Shown piece after piece: positions 26,340 through 33,663 of a DNA stretch of 64,000 nt (within the stretch, counting starts at the first letter, position 1; each line of letters opens with the position of its first letter). The position numbers and the translations under genes were made by a program. The notes below the pieces were generated by a model. It was not told the origin of the DNA. It ran no database searches and was given only the letters and a program-made list of their open reading frames with translations. Source of the stretch: Thioclava sediminum (GTDB lineage: Bacteria > Pseudomonadota > Alphaproteobacteria > Rhodobacterales > Rhodobacteraceae); contig NZ_MPZV01000003.1 in the NCBI RefSeq assembly GCF_002020355.1, forward strand, positions 186,001 to 250,000, written 5' to 3'.

Positions 26340-27632
26340 ATGACCAAGACTCACAACGATCCGGCCCTGTTCTCGATCCGTGCGCGCATCCTGTTCGCGA
26401 CGGCGTTTCTGGGCGCGCTGATCCTCGTCTTCGGGGGCTGGGCGGCGCAGGCGAAACTCTCCGGCGCGGTTATCGCGCAGGGGCAGGTTGCGGTGAAATC
26501 GCAACTGAAGGTGGTGCAGCACCCGGATGGCGGCGTGATCCGCGATATCCGCGTGGAGAACGGCGATCTGGTGCAGGCTGGCGACGTGGTGGTGCTGCTG
26601 GACGATACGCAGCTGCGCTCCGAATTGGGGATCGTCGAGACCCAGATCCGCGAATTCACCGGCCGGCGCGCGCGGTTGATCGCGGTGCGTGACAGCGCCG
26701 CCGAGATCGTGTTCCCGGACGGATTTGAGACCGCCGAGGAGACGGCTGCGATTGCCGATGGCGAACGCCAGCTTCTGGGGCATGACCGCGCGATGCAGGA
26801 TTTGCGCCGCGACCAGCTTCTGTCCCAGGTCGACCAGTTCGACGAGGAGATCCGTGCCCTCCAAGCGCAGCGCCAGTCGAACGAGATCGAACGCCGTCTG
26901 CGCGGCGAAGATCATGACCGGCTGCAAAAGCTGCTGAAGAAGGGCCTGACCGAGAAAGGCGCGATCACCGAGGTCGAGCGCGACATGGCGCGGCTCGACG
27001 GGGTCTCGGGCGAGATCGAGGCCAATATCGCGCGGGTGAAGGGTCAGATCAGCGAGTCGAACCTGCGCATTCTCGAGCTGGACCACCAGGCCCGCACCGC
27101 TGCGCAAAAGGAGCTGCGTGACATCGACGCGCAAATGGCCGAGCTGCACGAACGCGCCGTGGCCGCGCGCGACCGGCTCTCGCGCACCGAAATCCGTGCG
27201 CCGATCGCGGGCGTGGTGAACGAGCTGGGCGTGCATACGGTGAACGGTGTGATCGCACCCGGCGAGCGGGTGATGGCGATCGTGCCCGATGGCGAGCTGA
27301 TCGTGGAGGCGCGGCTGCGCACCACTGATATCGATCAGGTCATGCCGGGCCAATCGGTGCGGCTGCGCTTCACTGCCTTCAACCAGCGCACGACGCCGGA
27401 AGTGGCGGGAGAGGTGCGCGTGGTCGCAGCCTCGGCGACGAAGGACGAGAGCGGCGGGAGCTATTATCTCTGTGCCGTTGCGCTGACCGAGGCGCCGGTG
27501 CTGCCCGACGGGCGGGGCCTGCGCCCGGGGATGCCGGTTGAGGTTTTCTTCCAGACCGGAGAGCGCACCGCGATCTCCTATCTGCTCAAGCCGGTCGCCG
27601 ATCAGGTGCAGCGCACGATGCGCGAGGACTGA
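26340..27632 (+). CDS. HlyD-family type I secretion periplasmic adaptor
   Basis: A 430-residue membrane-fusion protein bridging the ABC exporter and a TolC-like channel. There is one N-terminal transmembrane helix at about 15-35 (ILFATAFLGALILVFGGWAA). A lipoyl half-motif (VVQHPDGGVIRDIRVENGDL) follows, then a long coiled-coil hairpin from about 95 to 270. The second lipoyl half is RTEIRAPIAGVVNELGVHTV, followed by a β-barrel (PGQSVRLRFTAF) and a C-terminal GLRPGMPVEVFFQTGERT. The frame is open from 26205 but that part overlaps the RTX gene; ATG 26340 with a GGGGGGAA site is the start. No outer-membrane channel gene is present in the window. Confidence 0.93.
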   Translation: MTKTHNDPALFSIRARILFATAFLGALILVFGGWAAQAKLSGAVIAQGQVAVKSQLKVVQHPDGGVIRDIRVENGDLVQAGDVVVLLDDTQLRSELGIVETQIREFTGRRARLIAVRDSAAEIVFPDGFETAEETAAIADGERQLLGHDRAMQDLRRDQLLSQVDQFDEEIRALQAQRQSNEIERRLRGEDHDRLQKLLKKGLTEKGAITEVERDMARLDGVSGEIEANIARVKGQISESNLRILELDHQARTAAQKELRDIDAQMAELHERAVAARDRLSRTEIRAPIAGVVNELGVHTVNGVIAPGERVMAIVPDGELIVEARLRTTDIDQVMPGQSVRLRFTAFNQRTTPEVAGEVRVVAASATKDESGGSYYLCAVALTEAPVLPDGRGLRPGMPVEVFFQTGERTAISYLLKPVADQVQRTMRED

Positions 27633-27640
27633 GGGGCAGA

Positions 27641-27664
27641 CGGGGCGGGCTCGTGTCCGCCCCG
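27641..27664. terminator. Hairpin between convergent HlyD and penicillin-acylase genes
   Basis: An 8-bp stem, CGGGGCGG (27641-27648) with CCGCCCCG (27657-27664), 8-nt loop, followed by CGTTTC on the plus strand. It sits between the two stop codons and probably ends the secretion operon. Confidence 0.5.
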
Positions 27665-27678
27665 CGTTTCAAATCAGT

Positions 27679-30162
27679 TCAATTGCCCGGCTTCGCCGCA
27701 CCTTTCGGCACCAGATGGGTGATCCCCGCCGCGGCCGCACGCGCCAGCGCCGGATCGAGCGACATCGGGATATATTCGCCCGAACGCCACAACTCCGACA
27801 GGTCGTCGTAGTGGCGGCTCAGCGGATGGCCCGATTGCCCGGTCGAGATGATGAAGACCGAGCTGTCGGGATCCGCGAAATCGAGCACTTCGCGATAGCC
27901 CGCCGCATGGACGTTGGCGAAGCGATCAGAGCCGTCGCCGCCCTTGGTGCGCCCGCGCATCAGGGTGAAGTCGCCGCCCGAGGTCGACTGGCGGATATTC
28001 ACGAACCATTTCAGCCCCGGCACCTTGCCCAGCACCTGATTGTCCTGCTCGGCGATATGCGCATCGCCCCAGCGCCAGCTCTCGATATTCGGCCCGTATT
28101 TCTTCGACAGATCCAACAGCGCCGCGTCGAGCGACTGCCGCGCGATATCGCTGCAGGTCTCTTTCGGCGCGGACTGGATGATGTCGCACCAATGGCTCGC
28201 GCCTTGGGTGTCGCGGAAGACCCGCTCGATGAACAGGGGCTCCAGATGGTCGAATTTCTTCGCCAGCGGGCCCAGTTCGTCGCGGATCAGCCGGTTTTGC
28301 AATTCGCGCATCCAGGCGGCGTAAATCAGCGGCTCGGGCAAATGCTCGGACATCTCGCCATCCCAGCTCGCCAACATCTCCAGCGCGCGCTGGCGCATCC
28401 GCTCGGGCGTGCCGGCGGGCGCGGGATCGCCGGTATACCACAGGTTCGCACCGACCAGCGGCAGCAGACCGCGCGCGGCAGGCGACACGGTATCGAGCTG
28501 CGCCGAGATGAAGCTGTCGCGCGAATGCACCTCGCGCTCGCCCATCAGCTTCGACAGGCGCTGAATGCGCTGCGTGTCGCCCCAGTGGAACGAGACGTTA
28601 TAGGGGAAGGGCCGGTCGACCGTCTTGTTATTGGTGTTCACGACGATGCCGCTTTTCGGCTCGACGAATTGCGGGTTGTCCTTGAAGGGCAGGAAGCCTT
28701 TCCAGCGGTTCTCGGGCTTCCAGCCCGCGTTCGGCATCCGGCCTTGCGTGTCATTCGCCCGGTCACGCAGCGGGATTTTCCCGGCGGTGACCAGCGCCAC
28801 CCCGTCCTTGTCGGCCAGCGTGATGTTCTGCGCGGGTGCGACGATCTTCTTCGCCGCATCCATTGCCTGCGGTATCGAATGCGCCCGCATCAGGTCCATC
28901 GCGCCGGTCATCGTCGTGTCCTGCGGATCGAAGGCGGTCCAGCTGAGCGACATCACCGAATGCGGCGGCGTGACGGTCGCCAGATCGAAATGACTGCCGG
29001 GTAGCACCGGGCCGTTATCGGTCCAGCGTAGGGTCAGCGTGACCGGCTTGGCGTCCTTCACCTCGACGATCACGCGCTTGGTCTTGAAACGCTTCCAGCC
29101 GTCGGGCGTGCGGTATTTCGTCGGATCGTCGGGATCGATTTCCTCGATATGCAGGTCCTGATCGTCGACATAGGCCGTGGTTAGCCCCCAGCCCAGATCC
29201 TTGTTGCGGCCCGACAGCACCAGCGGCATCCCCGGGATCGTGCCGCCGATCACGCCGCCCGATTGCAGCTGCAGCCGCGCCAGATACCAGATCGAGGGCG
29301 CCGTCAGACCCAGATGCGGATCGTTGGCCAGAAGCGCGCCGCCCGCGGCCGAGCGGTCAGGCCCCGCAGCCCATGCGTTCGACGCCCCGGCAGAGCCGCG
29401 TGCGGGGAAGGGAGAGAACGCCCCCGGCGCCCCGTTCTCGGCCGTCTGAATGCCCTTTTGCATGGTCGGGAACAGGCTCGCGTAATCGGGCAGGGCCGCG
29501 GTCGCCTGTTGCGGATCGTCGGGCATGATGTCGCGCACGAGGTCTTTGCCGACGAGCGACACACGGGCGCGCAGCACCTCGTCTTGCAGCTGGTTCGACA
29601 GCTGCACCGCCATCAGCTTCATGATCGCGAGCGAATCCGCGGGCGTCCAATAGGAGATCTTGCTGTCGAAGAGGAAAAATTCCGGCGCGCCGCGCCCCAT
29701 TGCGCCCTCGTTGACGATCTCGATCCACTGGTTGACGCCCCGCGCATAGGCCTTGAGCGCGGCCTTGGTGTAATCGTCCTGCGAGGACACCGAGTCGACC
29801 GCCGCCTGATACAGGCCCATCCGTCGCATCAGCTCGTCGGTTTTCAGCGTCTCCTGCCCGAACACTTCCGACAGCCGCCCCTGCACCGTGCGGCGCATCA
29901 GCGTCATCTGCCACAGCCGGTCCTGCGCATGGGCGAGCCCCAGTGCGAAGAACGCATCCGGGTCGTCCTTGCCGAAGATATGCGGCACGTCCTCGGTGGA
30001 GCGCACGATCTCCACCGGAGCGGTGAGCCCGGTGACCTTATAGGTCGCGTCGTAATCGGGAAGCGAGCGCGAGGCGAAGAAATAGATCAGCCCCCCGACG
30101 AGCACCACACCCACGATCGCGGCCATGATCAGCCGAACGCCCCATCGAAATGCCTTATACAT
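27679..30162 (-). CDS. Penicillin-acylase-family (S45) Ntn hydrolase
   Basis: An 827-residue precursor of an N-terminal-nucleophile amidase exported across the inner membrane. The N-terminus has one hydrophobic helix (about 7-29, WGVRLIMAAIVGVVLVGGLI) acting as signal or anchor. The α-chain motif is VPHIFGKDDPDAFFALGLAH, and autocatalytic cleavage is expected just before S261 in GASNAWAAG, the β-chain nucleophile. VVNTNNKTVDRPFP is also present. Substrates in the family include β-lactams, other N-acyl compounds and N-acyl-homoserine lactones; sequence alone does not say which. The start ATG at 30162 (MYKAFRW) is chosen over a 15-codon Arg-rich extension. Confidence 0.92.
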   Translation of the reverse strand: MYKAFRWGVRLIMAAIVGVVLVGGLIYFFASRSLPDYDATYKVTGLTAPVEIVRSTEDVPHIFGKDDPDAFFALGLAHAQDRLWQMTLMRRTVQGRLSEVFGQETLKTDELMRRMGLYQAAVDSVSSQDDYTKAALKAYARGVNQWIEIVNEGAMGRGAPEFFLFDSKISYWTPADSLAIMKLMAVQLSNQLQDEVLRARVSLVGKDLVRDIMPDDPQQATAALPDYASLFPTMQKGIQTAENGAPGAFSPFPARGSAGASNAWAAGPDRSAAGGALLANDPHLGLTAPSIWYLARLQLQSGGVIGGTIPGMPLVLSGRNKDLGWGLTTAYVDDQDLHIEEIDPDDPTKYRTPDGWKRFKTKRVIVEVKDAKPVTLTLRWTDNGPVLPGSHFDLATVTPPHSVMSLSWTAFDPQDTTMTGAMDLMRAHSIPQAMDAAKKIVAPAQNITLADKDGVALVTAGKIPLRDRANDTQGRMPNAGWKPENRWKGFLPFKDNPQFVEPKSGIVVNTNNKTVDRPFPYNVSFHWGDTQRIQRLSKLMGEREVHSRDSFISAQLDTVSPAARGLLPLVGANLWYTGDPAPAGTPERMRQRALEMLASWDGEMSEHLPEPLIYAAWMRELQNRLIRDELGPLAKKFDHLEPLFIERVFRDTQGASHWCDIIQSAPKETCSDIARQSLDAALLDLSKKYGPNIESWRWGDAHIAEQDNQVLGKVPGLKWFVNIRQSTSGGDFTLMRGRTKGGDGSDRFANVHAAGYREVLDFADPDSSVFIISTGQSGHPLSRHYDDLSELWRSGEYIPMSLDPALARAAAAGITHLVPKGAAKPGN

Positions 30163-30210
30163 CGAGCCCTCTGCGCGCCTCACCCGAAATCCCGCCTCCC
30201 GGCGCATGAG

Positions 30211-30238
30211 TTGACGCGCCCGGTTGGCGCGTTAGTAG
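30211..30238 (+). promoter_or_regulatory. Candidate promoter with a palindromic spacer
   Basis: TTGACG (30211-30216) and TAGTAG (30233-30238) are separated by 16 bases. Most of the spacer is a perfect inverted repeat, ACGCGCC-CGGTT-GGCGCGT (30214-30232). It could be an operator overlapping the promoter of the dehydrogenase at 30313, or simply a hairpin. The rest of the 30163-30312 gap shows only the AGGGAGAGG ribosome-binding site. Confidence 0.35.
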
Positions 30239-30312
30239 TTGAGCCCGACGCTACAATCAACGCGCTCGCGCTTCACGGGGCGCGGTTTCGTATTCACGCA
30301 AGGGAGAGGTCG

Positions 30313-31185
30313 ATGGCGAAAGTTGCATTTCTGGGGCTTGGGGTGATGGGCTATCCGATGGCGGGGCATCTCGCATCGGCAGGCCATGAGGTCACGGTCT
30401 ATAACCGCACGGCCGCCAAGGCCGAGAAATGGGTCTCAGAGCATGGCGGGTCGGCCGAAGCGACCCCGCGCGAAGCCGCGAAAGGCGCGGATTTCGTGAT
30501 GTCCTGTGTCGGCAATGACGACGACCTGCGCGAGGTCTGCCTCGGCAAGGATGGCGCGTTCAAGGGCATGAAAACCGGCGCGGTCTTCGTCGATCACACC
30601 ACGGTTTCGGCAGCCGTCACGCGCGAATTGGCGGGCGAAGCGGCGGGCCATGGCGTGGCCTTCATCGACGCGCCGATCTCGGGCGGGCAGGCCGGGGCCG
30701 AGAACGGCCAGCTGTCGGTCATGTGCGGCGGCGACGCGGCGGCTTATGACAAGGCCGACCCGGTGATCGACGCCTATGCCAAGATCTGCCGCCGTCTGGG
30801 CGAAAGCGGCGCGGGGCAGGTGACCAAGATGTGCAACCAGATCGCGATTGCGGGTCTGGTGCAGGGCCTCGCCGAGAGCCTGAACTTCGCCGAGAAGGCT
30901 GATCTCGATATCGCCGCCGTGGTCGAGGTGATCTCGCAAGGCGCCGCCGGCTCGTGGCAGATGGCCAACCGCTACGAGACCATGGCGAAGGACGAATTCG
31001 AGTTCGGCTTCGCGGTGGACTGGATGCGCAAGGATCTGGGGATCTGCCTGAAAACCGGCGATGAGATCGGGGCTTCGTTGCCCGTGACCGCGCTGGTCGA
31101 TCAGTTCTACAAGGACGTGCAGGCGATGGGCGGTAATCGCTGGGATACGTCCTCGCTGATCGCGCGCCTGCGCAAACTGGGCTGA
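30313..31185 (+). CDS. NAD(P)-dependent β-hydroxyacid dehydrogenase (3-hydroxyisobutyrate dehydrogenase family)
   Basis: A 290-residue oxidoreductase of the β-hydroxyacid dehydrogenase family. It shows an N-terminal dinucleotide motif GLGVMGYPMAGHL, the substrate signature DAPISGGQAGAENGQL, and the catalytic lysine in GAGQVTKMCNQ, followed by the all-helical C-terminal domain. Members act on 3-hydroxyisobutyrate, tartronate semialdehyde, glyoxylate or succinate semialdehyde; I cannot choose between them. AGGGAGAGG precedes the ATG. The frame is open far upstream, but that region is antisense to the acylase gene and is not coding. Confidence 0.9.
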   Translation: MAKVAFLGLGVMGYPMAGHLASAGHEVTVYNRTAAKAEKWVSEHGGSAEATPREAAKGADFVMSCVGNDDDLREVCLGKDGAFKGMKTGAVFVDHTTVSAAVTRELAGEAAGHGVAFIDAPISGGQAGAENGQLSVMCGGDAAAYDKADPVIDAYAKICRRLGESGAGQVTKMCNQIAIAGLVQGLAESLNFAEKADLDIAAVVEVISQGAAGSWQMANRYETMAKDEFEFGFAVDWMRKDLGICLKTGDEIGASLPVTALVDQFYKDVQAMGGNRWDTSSLIARLRKLG

Positions 31186-31222
31186 GCGGGCAGGGCGGCG
31201 GGCCATTGGGTCCGCTGCCCGC
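31186..31222 (+). other. Inverted repeat downstream of the dehydrogenase gene
   Basis: GCGGGCAG (31186-31193) pairs with CTGCCCGC (31215-31222) around a 21-nt GC-rich loop, starting right after the stop codon. There is no U tract, so it is at best a weak or Rho-assisted terminator, or an mRNA 3' stabiliser. Confidence 0.35.
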
Positions 31223-31259
31223 CCTTGCCGCTTCGGCGCTTGGCCCCTAAACCAGCGCC

Positions 31260-31616
31260 ATGCGCATCCTCGAGAACATCATCAGCGACCGCGGCTCGAA
31301 ATACGCGGTCTCGGGCGGACCTTGCGCCTCGGAAGAGGAGGCCAAGGCCTTCGTCAAGGAACTCTGCCGGAAGAAGAAATACGCCAAGGCCACGCATAAC
31401 ACCTGGGCGCTTCTGACGGCGGAGGCCCCGGTGAAGAACGACGATGGTGAGGCAGGCGCGGGCATGGTGATCCTACGGATGCTCGAGCGCGAAGAGCTCT
31501 ACGACCATATCATCGTCGTCACCCGCTGGTTCGGCGGCAAGCATCTGGGCGGCGACCGCTTCCGCCATGTGCAGGAAGCGGTTCGCATTTACCTCGAAGA
31601 TTTGCGCGCGGACTGA
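31260..31616 (+). CDS. YigZ/IMPACT-family (UPF0029) protein
   Basis: A 118-residue protein matching the N-terminal UPF0029 domain shared by bacterial YigZ and the eukaryotic translation regulator IMPACT. It has KATHNTWA, the highly conserved KNDDGEAGAGMVILRML (usually D-GEP-GTAG), and IIVVTRWFGGKHLGGDRF. It is shorter than E. coli YigZ (about 200 residues) because it lacks the C-terminal ferredoxin-like domain. The molecular role in bacteria is unsettled. The stop lies 9 bp from the stop of the convergent DedA-PAP2 gene. Confidence 0.82.
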   Translation: MRILENIISDRGSKYAVSGGPCASEEEAKAFVKELCRKKKYAKATHNTWALLTAEAPVKNDDGEAGAGMVILRMLEREELYDHIIVVTRWFGGKHLGGDRFRHVQEAVRIYLEDLRAD

Positions 31617-31625
31617 GGCGCGCCG

Positions 31626-33662
31626 CTACCGCAGCGCCAGAACCGGGATGTCCGACGCAGCCGTACCGGAGATCTGGCCCACCGGTTTGGCCCCGCCGTT
31701 CTGGCTCAACGCCTTCGCAAGATCGGATGCCAGCGGCCCCGCCGTCGACCCGTCGCTCGGCACCAGCCCGTCATCGCGAGTAATCACCCCCATCCAGAGC
31801 CGCGCACCGGATGCATCGGCATAGCGCGTCTGCCACAGCCGAAGCCGCGGCATCTTGTCGGTCGCGTCGCCATCCGGCAGGCGGGTGAAGCCAAGCCCGC
31901 TCGGCTCGTTCTTCCAGAACAGCGGCGCAAGCGCGGCGCCGGGGCGCATCGTATCGCGCACAGCCCCGAAGGCCGCGCCCGCGAGCGTCTTGAGGGTCAC
32001 CGAGTCGGCGCGTTGCCAGCCAATCGCGCTCAGCGCCGTCGTGATCTGATCGGGGTTCGTCGCCCAGAGCCCGATCGAGAGCGGGAACTGTTGATCCGCG
32101 TCGAGTGTCTGCGCCATCAGCGGCGCGTCACGCAGCGCCTGCGGCTCGGCCCCTTCCGAGATCACGATCAGCGGCTGCGCCACGGGGGGCGGGTTCAGCG
32201 CCTTGGAATAATCGCGCACGCGAACCATCGTGAAGCCCAGCAGCGCCAGTGTCACGACGCCGATCACGCCCATCTGCCAGCGCGGCCGAGCGCGCGGCGC
32301 CCCAGCCCATCGCGGATACAACCACTCGGCCACCGCGATACCCACCAGCAGGCACATCGCGCCGAGAAGCCAGCCGCCCAGCACATCGCTCAGGTAATGC
32401 TCGACGAGATAGAGGCGGCTCAACCCGATCAGACCGGCGACCAAGGCCGCCAGAAAGCTCGCGCTCAGCGCCCCGAGCCGCGTCAGCCGCCAGAGGAGGA
32501 AGACGAGCATCCCGTAAAAGGCGACCGAGAGCGTCGCGTGGCCCGAGGGGAAACTGCCCGAGGTTTCATGGAAATAACCGAGGATCGAGCGCGGCCGCCC
32601 GAAGCCCGCTTTCAGGATGATCACCGAGATCAGGTCCAGCCCGAGCGAGACCACGAGCCCCGCAGCCAGATCGAACCGACGCAGCCACGCGAGCCAGACG
32701 AGCGCGAGCACGAGCAGCGCCGCCACAAGCTGGGTATCACCAAGCGCGGTGATCCATGTGAAGATCTGAATGAGGCCCGGCGTCCAAAACAGCCGCATCA
32801 GCGCCGCCAGACGCGCGTCGATCTGCACGATCGGGTCGCTTTGCAGGAAGTCGAGCGACAGCCCGACCAGCACCGAGGCGAGGTAGAGGAAGGCGAGTGC
32901 CAGAAGGCTCAGCGGGAGGCCGGAGAACTTGCTGCGGTCAAGCCTGCGCGCGATCCATGCCGCCGTTTTCGGGTGGCGCCCGCCCCAGCTATCGACGCGG
33001 GGGTGGCGGGCGATCTCGTCCATCAGCCCGCCTGCCATTGCGAGGAGATAGGGCACCGCCCGGTCGAGCCGCCTCAGGATCCAGAAAATCAGCGCGGCGA
33101 TCACCACGAGACCCAACAGGAACAATGTATTGCGCGTCATCATCGGGCCGAGCTTGGTGAACCCCGCACCAAGCGCATAGCCGAAGCCGACATGGAAAAT
33201 CGCGTAAGGAAAGCCGCTCAGCAGGTTCCAGATGCGGAAGCGCCGGGTCTCCATCCCGGCGAGGGCGGCAGCGAAGGGCACGAAGCCCGCCACGGGGCCG
33301 AGAAACCGCCCCATGACGATCGCGAAGCCGCCATGGCGCGCAAATAGCTTCTCCGCGCGGCGATAGGCGGCCATGCCTTCGACATTCCAGCGCCCGAGCA
33401 TGCCGCGTCGCGCGTGGCGACCAAGCCAGAACGTGGCCTCTCCGCCGAGGACCGAGCCGATCGCCACGAACCACAGAAGGTCGAGCGGGTCGAGCATCCC
33501 CTGCTGCACCATCACCCCGCCGGCATCGACAAGCAGGGTGCCGGGCAGGAAAATCCCGGTCGGCAGGAAGGCCTCCAGCCCCGCTGCCGCCCCGATCACC
33601 CAGTAGCCGAAGATCCCCAGGGCGGCGAGATTCGGGAGCACTTGGTGGATGGCGTCAAGCAT
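31626..33662 (-). CDS. DedA - PAP2 phosphatase - LssY C-terminal fusion membrane protein
   Basis: A 678-residue polytopic membrane protein with three modules. Residues about 1-200 are a DedA/VTT domain (EAFLPTGIFLPGTLLVDAGG, then GRFLGPVAGFVPFAAALAGM). Residues about 240-465 are a PAP2 lipid phosphatase with all three motifs: KAGFGRPRS, PSGHA and SRLYLVEHYLSDVLGG. Residues about 500-678 are a soluble LssY-C-like domain (IGLWATNPDQITTALSAIGW). DedA proteins include undecaprenyl-phosphate flippases, and PAP2 enzymes include undecaprenyl-pyrophosphate phosphatases, so the fusion may recycle the C55 carrier or handle phospholipids. Its ATG lies 1 bp from the upstream mprF stop: a coupled pair. 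Confidence 0.88.
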   Translation of the reverse strand: MLDAIHQVLPNLAALGIFGYWVIGAAAGLEAFLPTGIFLPGTLLVDAGGVMVQQGMLDPLDLLWFVAIGSVLGGEATFWLGRHARRGMLGRWNVEGMAAYRRAEKLFARHGGFAIVMGRFLGPVAGFVPFAAALAGMETRRFRIWNLLSGFPYAIFHVGFGYALGAGFTKLGPMMTRNTLFLLGLVVIAALIFWILRRLDRAVPYLLAMAGGLMDEIARHPRVDSWGGRHPKTAAWIARRLDRSKFSGLPLSLLALAFLYLASVLVGLSLDFLQSDPIVQIDARLAALMRLFWTPGLIQIFTWITALGDTQLVAALLVLALVWLAWLRRFDLAAGLVVSLGLDLISVIILKAGFGRPRSILGYFHETSGSFPSGHATLSVAFYGMLVFLLWRLTRLGALSASFLAALVAGLIGLSRLYLVEHYLSDVLGGWLLGAMCLLVGIAVAEWLYPRWAGAPRARPRWQMGVIGVVTLALLGFTMVRVRDYSKALNPPPVAQPLIVISEGAEPQALRDAPLMAQTLDADQQFPLSIGLWATNPDQITTALSAIGWQRADSVTLKTLAGAAFGAVRDTMRPGAALAPLFWKNEPSGLGFTRLPDGDATDKMPRLRLWQTRYADASGARLWMGVITRDDGLVPSDGSTAGPLASDLAKALSQNGGAKPVGQISGTAASDIPVLALR

Positions 33663-33663
33663 T

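Noticed and set aside
29263-30312. Long plus-strand open frame leading into the β-hydroxyacid dehydrogenase
   Set aside because: Antisense to the penicillin-acylase gene and non-homologous in content. The dehydrogenase has a good ATG and ribosome-binding site at 30313.
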